Below are positions 48,201-61,200 of a DNA stretch of 64,000 nt, in pieces; position 1 is the first letter of the stretch; the number at the start of each line of letters is the position of its first letter. The notes under the pieces are model-generated. The model did not search any database. It worked only from the letters and a program-made list of their open reading frames with translations, and was not told the DNA's origin. The translations under genes and the position numbers were made by a program. This DNA is from Motacilla alba alba (Eukaryota; Chordata; Aves; Passeriformes; Motacillidae), in contig NC_052021.1 in NCBI RefSeq assembly GCF_015832195.1, positions 744,001 through 808,000 on the forward strand, written 5' to 3'.

Positions 48201-50887
48201 AAAATGGGTTATTGGGATATGAAGGAGCCAATGATGAGGAAAATCAGATTTTACTGAGGTTTTTTTTTCTTCACCCTTACTATGTGAGAATTGGCTTTCA
48301 GCATAGTTCTTGGTCTTTGTAATTCATTAGGAAAATTGGCAATAAAATAATGGCAAAATGTGAAATCTGGTTTTCCTCCTTAAGAAATTCACATCATCAA
48401 ATTAGGACAGAGAAGTGAGCTCTTTACACCTAGTTGCTCAGAGCAACTGGTGAATTTTGACTACACGAGGCATTACCTGAAGCAAACCACAGTGGCTGCA
48501 TTCTTGGGGGATTCCCCTGAGGTGCCGTCAGCAGGCACTGGTGGCAGTGAAGTTCTAGTGGTGTGCAGGTTAATTCACTCTGCAAATCCTATTATCAGCT
48601 TATCTTCCTTTGTTTAAATCCTTGCATTTGGTATCTTTATCCCCCCCCTCCCCCCCATATCCAGATACTGTCTTTTTTCTTGTCTCTTTGGGGAAGAGGT
48701 AAATGAGATTTGGATACAAGCCATAATTACTCTGGGAAAATCACCCTGCGGCATTTATTTACATGCAAAATCTTGCCCTGCAGCAGCTTGACAGCTACAC
48801 AAGGAAGGCAATGCCAGCCTACCTCTAGGGTTTCTCTCCTTCTTAAATGATAGCTTGACGGTCCTTGTCTCATCTTCAATTTTCAATGACCCAGGTTTAG
48901 GAAGAGAAGTTGGTATGGCTATTCTGTTCTCCGGAGAAACCCAGCACTGGCCAGGTAAGAAGCTCCCCTTGGACAGGGAATATTGGATTTTCTAAGACAA
49001 AGGGAGCAGCAAACCCAGCTCCTGGCCAGAGCTGAGGCAGCCCTGGCAGCACTCCACAGTTAGAAAGCCCCTCGTGACTTTAGATTTCTTCAGTACTGAG
49101 TAGCAGCTGCAGCAGCTTTCCATGGGTTTGGATTAAGAGAACTTTCTTGGAATGCTGTTCAGAGTGCAGAGGGTGTCTGCTGTTTTGAATTGCAGAGTGT
49201 TCCTAATGACTCCCATGGAAATCACAATATCAGTGGTTCTAAAAATTAGGTCCCTGGTCTAAATGGCTGGGTTTGCAGGTAGGGACCAAACCCTCCAAGG
49301 TGTTTTGTGGGATCATTATTGTTCAGCTTTTGCTGTATCCAAGCTGAACAATTTTTTCTTCAGTACACAGGATTCTTGCAAAGCAAGGGCTACCTGTGCA
49401 GACCAAATGCAATGGCAGATCCAGGGATTTTAGCAAAGGCTAAAACCAAAACTGGTTTCTGCACATGTTTTCTAATCTAAACAAAATCTAAAAGTTTCTC
49501 AGTGGTCCCTGAGAGCAACACCTCTGAGTTAGTGATGCTTCTCAGACCACCTGAGAGATGCTATAAATCTTTATAACTTGCAAGAGAAGTAATCAAGTTT
49601 TACTGGCAAAATGTTTCTGTCTTTGGGAAAATGTGATAAATATGCCACTGTGGAGGGGCAGAGAACTTTTGCAGGAAATATTCATTAAGACTGACTATGA
49701 ATATTCAGTATACACCTGAAAGCCCACATAGTTATTATATTTAAAATAAACAAATTTAAAACTTGCTTTTCAAATGTTGCTTTAACTAGTCATCTGTCTT
49801 CAGATATTCTCAAAACATCATTCATCATACATCTGTCTAAATGCTATCCAGATGCTGCTGAACTAGCTGCTTTTTTAGGTGTATTTATTAAAGTATTTAT
49901 TTTCACAGAAAGTTTTGAGTGTAAAAATTATATATTTGCTCATCTTTACATAGCAGCATAAATTTTAAAATACCTTTTCCTTTAAAACTATATTAGTTTA
50001 TATCAGAAATATCAAAGTTAGCTGAATAAATAACTGCAGCTGTAAAATTTTAAGGTGCAGCATCAAAAATTTAAATTATATGAGCTACAGCATCAAATGA
50101 ATGCTCTGCATCACTAGAATGTGTTTCATGTCTTACCACCTCCTTCCCAGTTGTGCTCCTGTTGCAGACAGACACACTAAGATTTGAAAATCTTCACATG
50201 CAGATGTTGAATGTGCTGCCTTGTAACAAATACTGAGGACACCAAGGCATTAGTCTGTACTGACACTTCCCATTCTCTGCAGTTTCAAATCAGCTGAAAG
50301 GTTACTGCTGTCAGGTCTCTAGCTCAAAATCTCTCCTGGTCTGAGCTTGGAAAACTGCATGGTATTATTCCTAATGGAGGATTGGAATGAGGGATATTTT
50401 TTGTATGATATTATGAACAGTAAGTGGACTTTGGTGGTGGATATGAAGATCCCCCTATATTCTTAGCTTTTTAAAATGAATTCTCTCATTCTTATGTTCT
50501 CTGCAGCCTCATCATAAAAGAAAATAAGAACAGGAGATTGGAAAATACTGTGTGGTTAATTGTGATCCCCTGCTTCATCAGGACAACATCATGCAGTTGC
50601 TTTTATGAACTTAATCTACATAACTGTAAATAAAAGTGAATTTCATGTTCCACCATCTCTCTTGAAAATGTGCCCCAGGAATGTAATGATGAAATAGCTA
50701 AAAACATCTCTGCTGGTGTAGCCCTAATATATGCAAGATCAAATCACACACATTTGTCCTTGGAGGAGTTGTTCTCTGGTCCTGAGGCAGCAGTGCTTTT
50801 CCCTCCCTCACGCTCACTGTAGAGCGTTTATGGGGAGAAATATTTTCTTCTCTTAAGTCCTAGTCTTGCAAAACTGGTGGTAGACAG
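45267..50887. other. 5.6 kb unique DNA
   Basis: No gene or repeat family is recognised. A C-rich run sits at 48641-48656. Open frames stay under about 95 codons. Confidence 0.5.
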
Positions 50888-51035
50888 CAGCTAGAGTTGA
50901 GCTCAGTGGGTCAGAGCATGGTGGTAAAAATGCCACAGTTGCAGATTCAATCCCTCTGTGGGCCTTTCACTTAAGAGCTGGACTTGATGCTCCTTGCGGG
51001 TCCCTTCCAGCTCAGAGTATTCTGTGAGTTCTGGG
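50888..51035 (+). mobile_element. tRNA-derived SINE with CR1-like tail (TguSINE1-like)
   Basis: The head resembles a decayed tRNA gene with internal RNA polymerase III promoter elements: an A box at about 50898-50910 (TGAGCTCAGTGGG) and a B box at 50944-50953 (GATTCAATCC). It is followed directly by a tail like the 3' end of a CR1 LINE (ttaagagctggacttgatgc from 50971, then cttgcgggtcccttccagct, ending ATTCTGTGAG). This head-tail structure, in which a tRNA-derived SINE borrows the CR1 3' end for mobilisation, is known from songbirds (zebra finch TguSINE1). The tRNA part has many substitutions, so it is not a working tRNA. The exact ends are approximate. Confidence 0.78.
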
Positions 51036-51147
51036 ATGGAATGCCCTGCTGTCAGTGCCTTTCTCTTCCCAGCTGTCTTCCACTGCACATTACTGCTTAA
51101 ATGCAGTTACCTTACATGTGAGGATCAAAACTCTGCATATTCTTAAT

Positions 51148-51205
51148 CATGGAATCATGGAATGGTTTGGGTTGGAAGGGACCTTAAAGACTTCAAGATC
51201 TTTGT
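51148..51205 (-). mobile_element. short CR1 3' stub, minus strand
   Basis: The plus strand reads 'atggaatcatggaatggttt' then 'gggttggaagggaccttaaa', the reverse complement of a CR1 3' terminus. Only about 55-60 bp are recognisable before the similarity ends near 'gacttcaagatc', so this is a very short, heavily 5'-truncated insertion. Confidence 0.85.
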
Positions 51206-53502
51206 GCACTGACGTTTGAACTGATGTCACGTTCACTGACGACTGAACTTATTTATGTGGGCAAGTCACGTAACTCTCTCTGGATCAAACTGTCCTTTGT
51301 TGTAAATCCATGAAGCTTTGTGTGTTTCATTGCACCTGCGTCAGCTGCGGAATTTATCCAGATTCTTTCTCTGCAATATGTCACACTGGTGAATGGACTC
51401 AGAATTACCTCTCTAGTATTACAGATTCACAAGGTATTTTGGACTTGAGAAATTAAAACCAGGCTGATAAAAATTATTCTTTGACTCCCACACTACTGCT
51501 TTTAAGAATAGCGCCAATTTAATATTGAGGAGGTATATATCAATCTAACCCTAAAATGAAAAAAGTGTTTTTACTAGTAAGCACAAAGATGTGTTCAACC
51601 ATTATTTAAGAGAAACACAAGATTGGCTACATTTATATTTGTTCCCTTCCACAGCTCTGTCAGGGATATAATTTCAAAAGCTTTCCTTGTGTAGATGTTC
51701 AGTTGTGGGGTTTTGTTCTCTTTCTCTAGGCATGCACAGATTTTAGACTACTTCCCTTAAAAGAAAAGGTTACTCAAAGTGAAATATTCCTTTAGATCCA
51801 GTCACATCTATTCTAGTAAGAAAATTTGTACTTAATAGCTCTTGTTATTATCAGTTCTTTCAACACAATGAAAACCTTTTTTTTACTTTCTTCAGTACTT
51901 TTGTTGCTTGAAAATTATATTATTCTAAATTATTGTTCTGTTAGCTGGGGGAAGGGTTGTCAGTAAAAGAAAGGTGTTATACTGGTGTTGCACATGCTAG
52001 GTCATCTGTACATCTCTGAGTATTTGAACCCATGCTGTTGAGGTTCGGAAGAAGGAGGTAGAAGGCTCTTTGAGGCAAGGGAAATTTATTGCATTGTTTT
52101 TCCAAAAGTTACTTCTTTTAGAAGTGGAGCTTGGGGTATGGTGGAACCAGAAGCTTGCTTTATTGTTTGATGATAGTATAAGGTTTTTTAAAAAGCCACA
52201 TCCAAGCATGAAATAAGGTCCTGTGATGAGTATATTACTTCAGATCTTGGATGCTGTAACTGGTAGTGGGAGCACAGTGATAGGACTCCTTCTCTAAAAC
52301 ATCCCCCTGTGACAGACACATAAATTCCATGGCATGGGAAAGTGGAAAACTGGAGAAAGTGTCAGACTGCATTTATTTTAATTTTATCTTCCATGCAGTT
52401 CATATGAGCAAGTGGAAGGAGTGAGTGCCCCAGCATCCCCTTCCAGCTGTAGATTTCTGATTCCCAAAGGCCTCCCTGGAATGTGAGGGAGCAATGCAGC
52501 AATGCAGCAGGAGTTGCTAAAAGCCCTAGTTAGAACTGTAATTAATGCATAAGCACACGTGAGGAATCCTCTCCTCACAGGGATTTCAAATACAGTATTT
52601 CAGTAACAGTTCCTGTCAGTGTTTGGGCCCCCATTACCTCCCTTGAGCATTGCCTGGAACTGTAGCATTTTTTTTTCGCAGTGAAGTGTTTTTTCTGCAG
52701 CTGCATGGAACTGCAAGGGAATTGGCCGCTCAGATACACCTCTGCTGCAGCTGCTTCTGCTGGTGGACAAAATGAGGGCTCAGGAATTGCCTGGCAGAGC
52801 TGTGAGCTGGAGAAGGGCTTTTGAAAGCAGCCAAGTTTGCCTTCCAGGGAGGATAAGATTTGCAACAGAAGCAGAGCCTGAGTGAAAGATCAGGGATAGA
52901 AATTCTGGGTAGTTTGACGTTATTTAGGGGACGTAGCTGGTTCTCAACAGATCTCAGGCCCTTGAGCAAAGTTTTAAGGGAAGGAAGGTACTTCAGGGTC
53001 TGGTAGCAGGAGGGCTGCATGCCTTGACATGCACACCTTGCAAGAGGTGCAACTCCTAGAAAAATGCAATACCTGGATTTGAGTATAATTCTTGGAGGAG
53101 GAGCAAATTGTAATTTTTAATTGGATGGTAGACAGTTCACTGGCAAATTAAGGTAGAAAAAAATAACAGTCTGCAGGAACAAAAAATAAATGAGAATGTA
53201 TTCTGCATAAGTCTTGGCTTAAGGGAGTCTACTGTAGGAAGAGAACACTGAAGTGGTCATTAGCATTACTAAAATGTGTCATCAGTACTTTCATGTCTTG
53301 TTTTTCCTTTTCTCGACATCCCCGGGATTTCCACGGAACTCACTTGTGGTGCTCAGAGCAAGACACAGACTGGAGGGTTGGAGGAGGGAGCTCCAGAAGG
53401 GGAAGTGGCTGGAAGAGGTTCTGTGCTGCTGTGGTAGTGTCCTGGTGGCCCTGCTGTGCCTTGGGGAGGTCTGAGCAAGCCCCCAGCAGGGCTCAGCAGC
53501 TC
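51206..53502. other. 2.3 kb unique DNA
   Basis: No gene or repeat family is recognised. GC rises near 52400-52860 and 53330-53500, where overlapping minus-strand frames of up to 96 codons occur without recognisable domains. Confidence 0.5.
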
Positions 53503-53900
53503 CTGCACTGTGGTGTTGCATTTTAGTTAAATGGCATGCTCTGTCTGACCCCTCGAAAATGTACAGTTTATTCCAAGCCTGTGATCCTCCCCTGCAGTAT
53601 CATGTATCTGTAATCCCATTGGCCCAAGTCTCATTCCGCGCCCACCTTGAATCTCCCTCTTAAGCTGTGCGAGGACAACCAGACGCCCTCTTGGTCCCTT
53701 TTCTCCCTAGGCTCTCCCTCCCTCCCCCTCCCCCCCTTCTCCCTCAGAAACCATGCTGCTCCCGGGGGTGGGACCCCAAATAAACCTCTAATTAACACCC
53801 TCAGAAGCCGTGTGGAGTCTCCTTGCCTGCCTGCTGCTACCAGTGAACATACAGCTTAGTCCCCCCCAGGGGCGTCTTCCAACGAAGAGCAACACTGCAC
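53503..53900. repeat. 6-bp target-site duplication pair (CTGCAC) bounding LTR 9
   Basis: CTGCAC is at 53503-53508 and 53895-53900, directly outside TGTGGTGTTG and GAGCAACA. Six bases fits a class II (ERVK-like) insertion. Confidence 0.78.
53509..53894 (+). mobile_element. solo LTR, short ERVK-like (LTR 9)
   Basis: A 386-bp plus-sense LTR with canonical TG...CA ends (TGTGGTGTTGC to GAAGAGCAACA). AATAAA lies at 53779-53784. A weak TATA-like CTCTTAAG is near 53656-53663, followed by a pyrimidine-rich R region with many CTCC runs (about 53700-53745). A CCCATTGG box (53615-53622) lies in U3. The perfect 6-bp duplication makes the ends firm. No internal retroviral sequence remains. Frames crossing it are non-coding shadows. 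Confidence 0.82.
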
Positions 53901-56900
53901 TTCAGCAAGCAGCGCCCCGGGTGGGGGCCTGGAACCAGCACAAGGAACCATCAGCTGAGATAAGCTATCCAACACTGAATGCCTCCTTTAGGGGATCCAG
54001 CTGATCCTCATTGTCTGTTACAGAGGTGCTGCCTTCCTTCCTAATTTATTTATTTCCTTATTTCAGCGGGAAGGTAATGAGGGTTTGGTCATCATTCCTA
54101 GCTGCCGTTCAGGGACTCAGTAAACGCAGCAGTGGGTTGAGCCTCAGTTGTTCCAGTTCACAACTGCAGCCCTTCTAGATCAGGAGGGTAACTTGGTTCT
54201 TAGTTTGAGGCCTCTGATAATAACATCACAGCTGTCCTTCCTGCTCTCTAAAGGTTGGGATCAGTGCTTTGCTGGCCATGTAACAGAATAATCTTTACAA
54301 GTTGGGGATGGGGGAGTTTTTGTTCTCTTACATAAATGGGGATTTTGATTAAAAAGAAGTGTCTGTAAGTTTTATGGAGTCATGCTGCTGCCACTGAACA
54401 CAGGTAGCCTTGATGAACATTTGAAAATACCAGAGAACTGGTAAGTTAAATATTGCAGTGCTAGGGGCTTCTCACTATTGCAGTTTAAAATTAAAACTTA
54501 AGACCAAAGCTAGAAGTTCCACAGCCTAATGCTGCTAAAATTTATGTTCTTCACTCTGAACTGAAACTCTGCTGCTTAAGTAACTAAGAAGAGGTATTTG
54601 TTAGACTAAAAATACTGTGTTGAACATCAGGAAGTCAAGTTATATCACTTAATATTAAATTAATGGTCATTCATATACATCATTATCTCATACCATAAGC
54701 TGTGCAGCTGTTCATGACATCTGCATCAAATCTATAGTTTGTGACATATCTTGACAGATACTTTACCAGAACTCCCACCATGTCTAATCTTGTAGTCATC
54801 AATTCAGCCTTTTTTACATTTGCTTGTTAATAAATGTAAATCTTCCTCGATGTACGTATTCCAGCAGTGTGCCTATATGTTCTAACAGTTACTCACATTT
54901 AATGCTCCTTCATGATCTTTGGGCATGTAAGGAGCAATGAAAATGCACTTGGCACTTGTACATGTCATGGTCATGTTTAATCTTTTATGATGGAAAGAGG
55001 CTGAGCCTATAAAATGAAAATAGTGCAGAAATTGTTCCTTGTTCTGGAAAACTGTTCAGATTCTACAGGCTGGAAATAATATTTACTGGTCTAGAGAGGA
55101 CTGTTTTCAGCCAGATCATTATGGGTATTGAGGTTCTTCCAAGACAAGAAGATGACCACAGTCCTAGAATTAGTAGCAATCCTCCTTGGCTTCCCGTGTG
55201 ATGTAAATTTTCCCAACTCACGTGTGCATTGCTTCTGTAAAATTAAAATGTTGTCCTTCTGGTAGAATATTGAATGCAGTTCCCCAGTAATGGAACTAAC
55301 TCTTGGCTAAGAACTAGAGAGAAACTGACCAATGAAGATGTGCAAAATTTTCCAAAAAGCATTAGACATGACTAGAGTCTGCACAGTTGGTTCCATACAG
55401 GAAACAGTCTCTTGGATAGCTTAAATGAAGATTAGATCTATTCAGGTATGATATGTGAATATGAGATAACTGCTTTTTCTCCAGGATGCCAAATCCAGCA
55501 GGTTGAAAATTATACTACTGTTTGGCTGGAAATTGATTACTCTAAAAGGTATACTTAGGGCTTACTTGGAATTCTTGCTTACTGATGGTGAATCATGGCT
55601 GAAAACAGCCTCCTGTCTTTATCTCTCCAAGAGCCCTAGGGAAAAAGTAAAGCAGCATTCATGTGGAGAAATTGTTTCCCCCCACGTCATGTGTTAACTT
55701 CAGCAGTTAGAAATGAGTTCAGAGTTCATGAGTATCTGAAGCTCCCCACTTTCCAAAAGCTTTGTTTCTCTTTGCTTTTGACTCCATTTAGAGTAGAAGA
55801 GTGGAATGGAAATGTCATTTTAGGGATTATATTTCCTTGTTCTCCCTAATCTGTCTTAATTGTGTAGGAATTGAGACAGATTTTCTTTCTGTTCTTTGAA
55901 TGGAATCAGCAATAATAAAACTGATTTAAAAAATGGTATTGGCTCTGGCTCTGGAATAAGAACAGTTCTTATGAGAAAAAATGGTATTTTATTCAGGGAT
56001 GAGCAAGTACCAGCTGCAGTGATGTATTTTTCTACACAGATGAACTGTGAAGGTTTGTTAAGCAAAGAATATTGAGTATGCAGAAAACTGTAAAAGTTAC
56101 CAAATCCAGCGTAGATGAGTGGGAGCTGAAAGGGACTTGGAAAAGTGATATCATCATAAAAGTGAGAGCTTTTCAGAACAAATGTTTGTCACCACTTTGA
56201 AATTTTTTTTGCATTTCTTAATCTCCAAGTGTTTTTTCATATCCTCTTCCCTAGTGTGATGTTGGTGCAAGGTTGGCACCTTTCAGGTGTAGCGTCAGCC
56301 TGAGCCTGCCAGAGGGAGCTGGACACCTTTACAGTGTTGAGATGGGGGTATTGCCCTGGGAGCTGTCAGGGAGGGTAACAACTGCTGGGAATAAGAACAG
56401 TGGATATGGAGAGCCCAAAATAAAGACCTTGTAGCCTTCAGGGGGTGTATATTGCCAGCATAGGCCATTGCTCTCAAGGCCTGTTTTGTATATTGACTAC
56501 AAAGATTTGTTTTAAATCTCTTCTGGTAGCTATTGTAAATTACTGCTTTAACTTTAATTGCTGTCTAGGCAGCTGGTTTGTTGAATTCTATGGAATGGCA
56601 TTAGCTTGTTCACTTAATTCTGAATTCTGAAAAAGCCACATTGAAATTTAAGATCTCTCAGGTTCAGTTGATCTGAGAAATAAAGTATCTGAGAGGATGT
56701 AAGAAAATCTAGCTGATATTTTATTGGAAGGGTGTCAGAGAGACAGTAATGAAATAATTCAAGTTATGTATGGACATGCATAGTTAACCCCTTTTTCCCT
56801 CCTTTTCACTGGGAGGCAAAAAAAGAAGGAACAGAGCAGTGCTCCTGCTCTGTAATATTTATGAATGATGAGGATCGCTTTATTTTTCTTTCTTTGTGGT

Positions 56901-57884
56901 GCACAGTTCTTTGTCTGTGCTCTTTGTTCATGTTGCTGTCTCTTAAGCCAGTTTCATGGTCACATTCCTTCTGGGACCGTAAATAACTAATAGTGATTAT
57001 ATCCATGGGGCCTCTGGTATCATCCCCTGCTTTTATGGGAAGGTCTCTGCCATCATCTCATGTCTGTCAATAACTTTGGGAGCAGTTTTGGATATCTTAT
57101 GAGTGACTTGGGGATACTTCATCAGAGCTTGATGTTAAAATTTAGAGCATGGCTGTAGCCTGCACTTCTCACATAGCTCTTTCCTGCACAGCTATGTGCA
57201 GGTACTAATCCTACATCTAGAGGCTATTTTGCTTGTAACTGCGGCTCTTCTCTACTGAAGTAAGGCATTCTCTTGCCTCCAAAGTAGCCAAAACAATAAA
57301 TCTGGAACTAATGGTTTAAACCTTGAATCAAATAGTGCAGAACAGCTGAAGAACTCCCTGCAATTGCTCTTGCTGTTTCTACTTCCTGGAGAGGATCTAC
57401 CCCATGCATACAACGTGTGCATGGATCTCCATTGCTGCCGCAGGTTCTGGACAGGTTTGGTCTTCTGTATAGTAAAATGATCTGAAACTTCCTCAAACCA
57501 GTGGCTTCACTCATTTCCTCTTATCTGTTATTTTCTTTCCAAATAATTTATTAAACTGATGTTCATATTCAAAACTTTGGATGGAACAAAACCAAAAAAT
57601 TGAGCAACTCACGTAACCTGCGGTTGAATGCCATGCTTATGCAAAATAACAGAATTTTAGGGTAGTTGGCAGTAACTAATTGTCTACATTGCATCAGATA
57701 GTGTCCTAATAAAGGGAATCTTTCCCTAATTCAGGTAAATTAATCTTTGTTTGTTTCTTCTAAGCTAATAAGTGGGGTTGCAGTGGACAATTTTTAACTG
57801 ATATCTATCTTACTCCATGGGGTAAAACTTATAGAGAAAACAGTGTTGTGATGCACTAGATTGTTATTTGGATGCTGCACTGGG
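53901..57884. other. 4 kb unique AT-rich DNA
   Basis: No gene or repeat family is recognised. The segment at 56240-56460 is GC-richer and contains an AATAAA, but no LTR ends or duplications could be found. Open frames are under about 75 codons. Confidence 0.5.
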
Positions 57885-58238
57885 TGTTGTGTTATACAAA
57901 TGTTTCCCCCCTTTCCTCAGATGGTGTATCCCTCGGATAAGGTGGTCTGTCCCGTGTAGCCCCTCCCTTCGCCCCTCCCCACTGGTGTCCCCTTGGCTGC
58001 GGCCTTCCGTCCCCGCCTCCCATTCCGCGGGTATAAATGTCCCTTGGGTTTGGAGCTCCTCCTCTTTATTCACCTGGAAACCCTACGATGCAGATGTCCC
58101 CTTCCAGCTAATAAACAGGACATCAGAACCACGTGGAGAAAGAGCGCTTCTCGTCCTTTACTTTGTCCATGTAGGATCCGTGCGGGCTTAAATCCCAAGC
58201 TAGCCGGGGGGATTTACAGCCCGAACCCACGGGTTCCT
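57885..58238 (+). mobile_element. solo LTR, ERVK-like (LTR 10), boundaries approximate
   Basis: A plus-sense LTR recognised from its regulatory layout. A GC-rich U3 (57955-58030) leads to a strong TATA box (GGGTATAAATG, TATAAA at 58032-58037) and then AATAAA at 58110-58115, 73 bp downstream. A U5 with AATCCC and CCCGAACCCACGGG-like sequence follows. A likely start is TGTTGTGTTATAC at 57885, similar to the TGTTGT starts of LTRs 2 and 7. A likely end is near ...CAAAACA (58238). I could not find a matching duplication, so the edges may be off by 10-30 bp. Confidence 0.62.
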
Positions 58239-61200
58239 TCAAAACAGCATATCTGAGAAGAATATTTATAAATTTCCATATGTAAAAGGATCTGTCATAT
58301 ATAAAATGTCTCATGTTTTTATAAAATGAAATATCTACATGAAAAAGTAGTAGTTTTTAAAAAGTGGAGCATAAAACAAGCCTCTTAACATTGGGGTTAG
58401 GCTTAGGAAACACTGGTGTGTGTCACACAGCCGACAGTGTTGCAGAGCTGTACTCAGGGTTCTCTGAGCTGCTGAGAGAATAGTGTGCATTTTAAATGCA
58501 GCTTTGAAAAAGCTTAGCTCAGTAAGACACTGAGCTGTCAGTAACTGAGGAACATTTAAACAAATGTACTGGACAGGTATGATGTGGTCCAAAATCAAAT
58601 CTGTTCCTGAAATTCTTTCTTTCATCTGTGTGGAAGGGAATTGTTAGATATGGGGATCCATTTTGCCTCTGCCTGGATATGTAATTTTATTTTAAATGTG
58701 TTCCAGGCCTTTTTCAGTAGCTGTAGCCAAAGTCCCACAAGTTACACCAAGCTTCTGAAATGGATGCTAGGGAAGCTTTTGCCCTTGCACACAGTATATT
58801 CTAGTGATCATTGAAGAGAAATTTATTTGAATAAAGTAATTAAATCAAGCCGATCTTGATAATGATCAGGTATATATTTTTCTGGATGAAACTGAAAATT
58901 TTAACTATACATGGCTCTAAAAAGAATCATGATGTCTTGCATAAAAATACACCTCCAAAAAGTAGTATACAATTATAGTAATGGTTTTACTGGAAGATAA
59001 AAGAATCTAACAGGTAAGTAAAGCAACACTTGAAAAATTGATGACTTGTATATAAATAAAAATGGTATTCCCTCCTTCCAGTAGTGCTTTCCATTAAGTA
59101 GCAAATCAAACCAGAATTCCCCTTCCCAAGCCCCAGTTAATTTTATTTCCTATTGTTGGATCCCCCTGACACTACAGTTCTTACAGTATCAGGAATGCCA
59201 CTAGAATGGCTGGTCCTTGGTGGTCGCTTATCCTGTTCTTCCTTTCCTCACATGTGTTTGTGGCCTGCCGAGTGGCACTCCAAACTAATAGCTCCCTTCA
59301 GCAAACCATGCCTCCCTCTTCAGCTTTGCCTGAGGAACAAGGAGTCAATTTAAGTTTGTATAAAATATGAGGTTTGAATTGTACAGCACTCTCTTGGTGT
59401 GAAAACTATGATTTTATGGTGGTCTTTACAAAGCACATCTCCATAACTCATCGCATGTTCTCATTTCTCTACATTCTGGGTATATGTGTTCTATAAATCA
59501 CTTTACCTTTTATAGTCTCTGTACATCCCAAAATAAATTGAAACCTAATCTTGAAGTGCAAAAGTAATTTATTCTTGAAAAAATCCAATTAGTATATATA
59601 ATGTTAGTCACTTGGTGCTTCCCCTTTTTTTCTAGCACTCACTGTTCACACTGCCATCCTCCTTAGTCTGTTCTTTCAGCTTAATACTTCTTGTGCTGTT
59701 ATTAAAAAGAAGAGTCTGCTTTCATATGTTTTCCATGGCAGCACCTATGCTCAGAATCCAGAGGAAAACACAAAGTATTAGGTAGAATAACTACTGCTTA
59801 CTTAGAGTATTTTAAGTTTCACATAGTGAAAAATGATTCATTTCTTCACTTGAGGTCACTTGTGGTGACATGAGGTCAGCACCGGTACTTTTCCGTACAC
59901 ATATTCTGGCTGTAGAGTTTCCGTTGCATATTTTCATTATTTAGTATCAGATGGAAAGGTACCTAATTTAGGTTTTGCCCAGCTTTGCAGGCCAGGTGAG
60001 GACCTTGTCTCCAGTTCTGTTAGGGCTGGAGGAAAGGGATGGCACTGCTGCTGCAACCACATGTGGTGCTCTGCCTGTCTGAATGGAGCTCCTTGAGGGG
60101 CAGCTGCCCCTTCTGCTCTGCCTCTGATAGACTTCCCCCTATCCAGAGGAGAGCAGCAGAGTTCTGCCCATGGCTGGTTGAGATCTGACCGGCTGGATCA
60201 GCCAGGTGTCTCCTGAGTCCTAGTGTCTTTAACGTGGTTACATTTTGTCATCATCTCCATCTGACCTGGTCATGTCAGTTTACCACAAGCACCTTGTTTC
60301 CAAGAGTAGCAGATTTTTGCTAAAGGCCTTCTTTAGAGAATCAGGGCTGATGTTACAGTTATCCTGATCAAAATTATAGCAAACATTCATATTGAGGAGC
60401 CTAAGTGTTTTGTGTCCTGTAAGAGTTTATACCACCTTCAGATCCTTCTAAGCGGTTTGCATGCCCACTGGATTGCCTATGGTCCTTGTGGGAGGTTTTG
60501 CTGGCTCCAGGTGCAGGAGGTCCCTGTGACAGGGAACTACACCCCCAGCAGAGTGCTGTCACTGCAGGACTGCCAGCCCTGGTCATGAGGAGGGTGTTGA
60601 GTGACGCTGGCTGTCTCTCACTGCTGGTGAGTGGTGTTCTGCAGTACTCATTAGCTCACCATTGACTGGGATTTCACCTCTTTGCAATTGCTTTTTGGCA
60701 GAGTTAGTTGTGTGGAAAACCCAGAGTGCATCCCAGCCTCACTGTTTCCTGAAATCAGGCCTGTCCTCAGACACTAGGAGCAGAAGGCATCACAAAACCT
60801 TCTTGTCAGCCTTGGAATTGTCTGTGGTTAGCCTTAGGCACAGGATTTATCCTGTGCATCTCTCTCTCTTTAAAAAACAGAATAGAAATGTTCTCCTCCT
60901 ACATTCTGAATCTTCCTGTGAAAAACAAAATTTTGGCACAGGCAAAATATTTCTGAAATCCTTGTAATAGTTTTTGGGTCATTATTACTAGAATCAACTT
61001 CATTATTTTCTGAGGTTCTTTATAGATAATCACTGCCTAATCCATGCCTTTATAAATCTGTTCACTACTAGCTATATTGGGCACTTCTGACAGACCATGA
61101 ACTTCCAGACTTACTTTCCTCAATGTCTATCAAAAGCGGTCTATGTTTTCCACTGAGACTTCACCATGGTTGATATCCTGTCCAAGGTAGGTTGTAGTTC

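Noticed and set aside
50888..50965. A functional tRNA gene
   Set aside because: The cloverleaf arms are degraded and the sequence continues straight into a CR1-type tail, so it is the head of a SINE.
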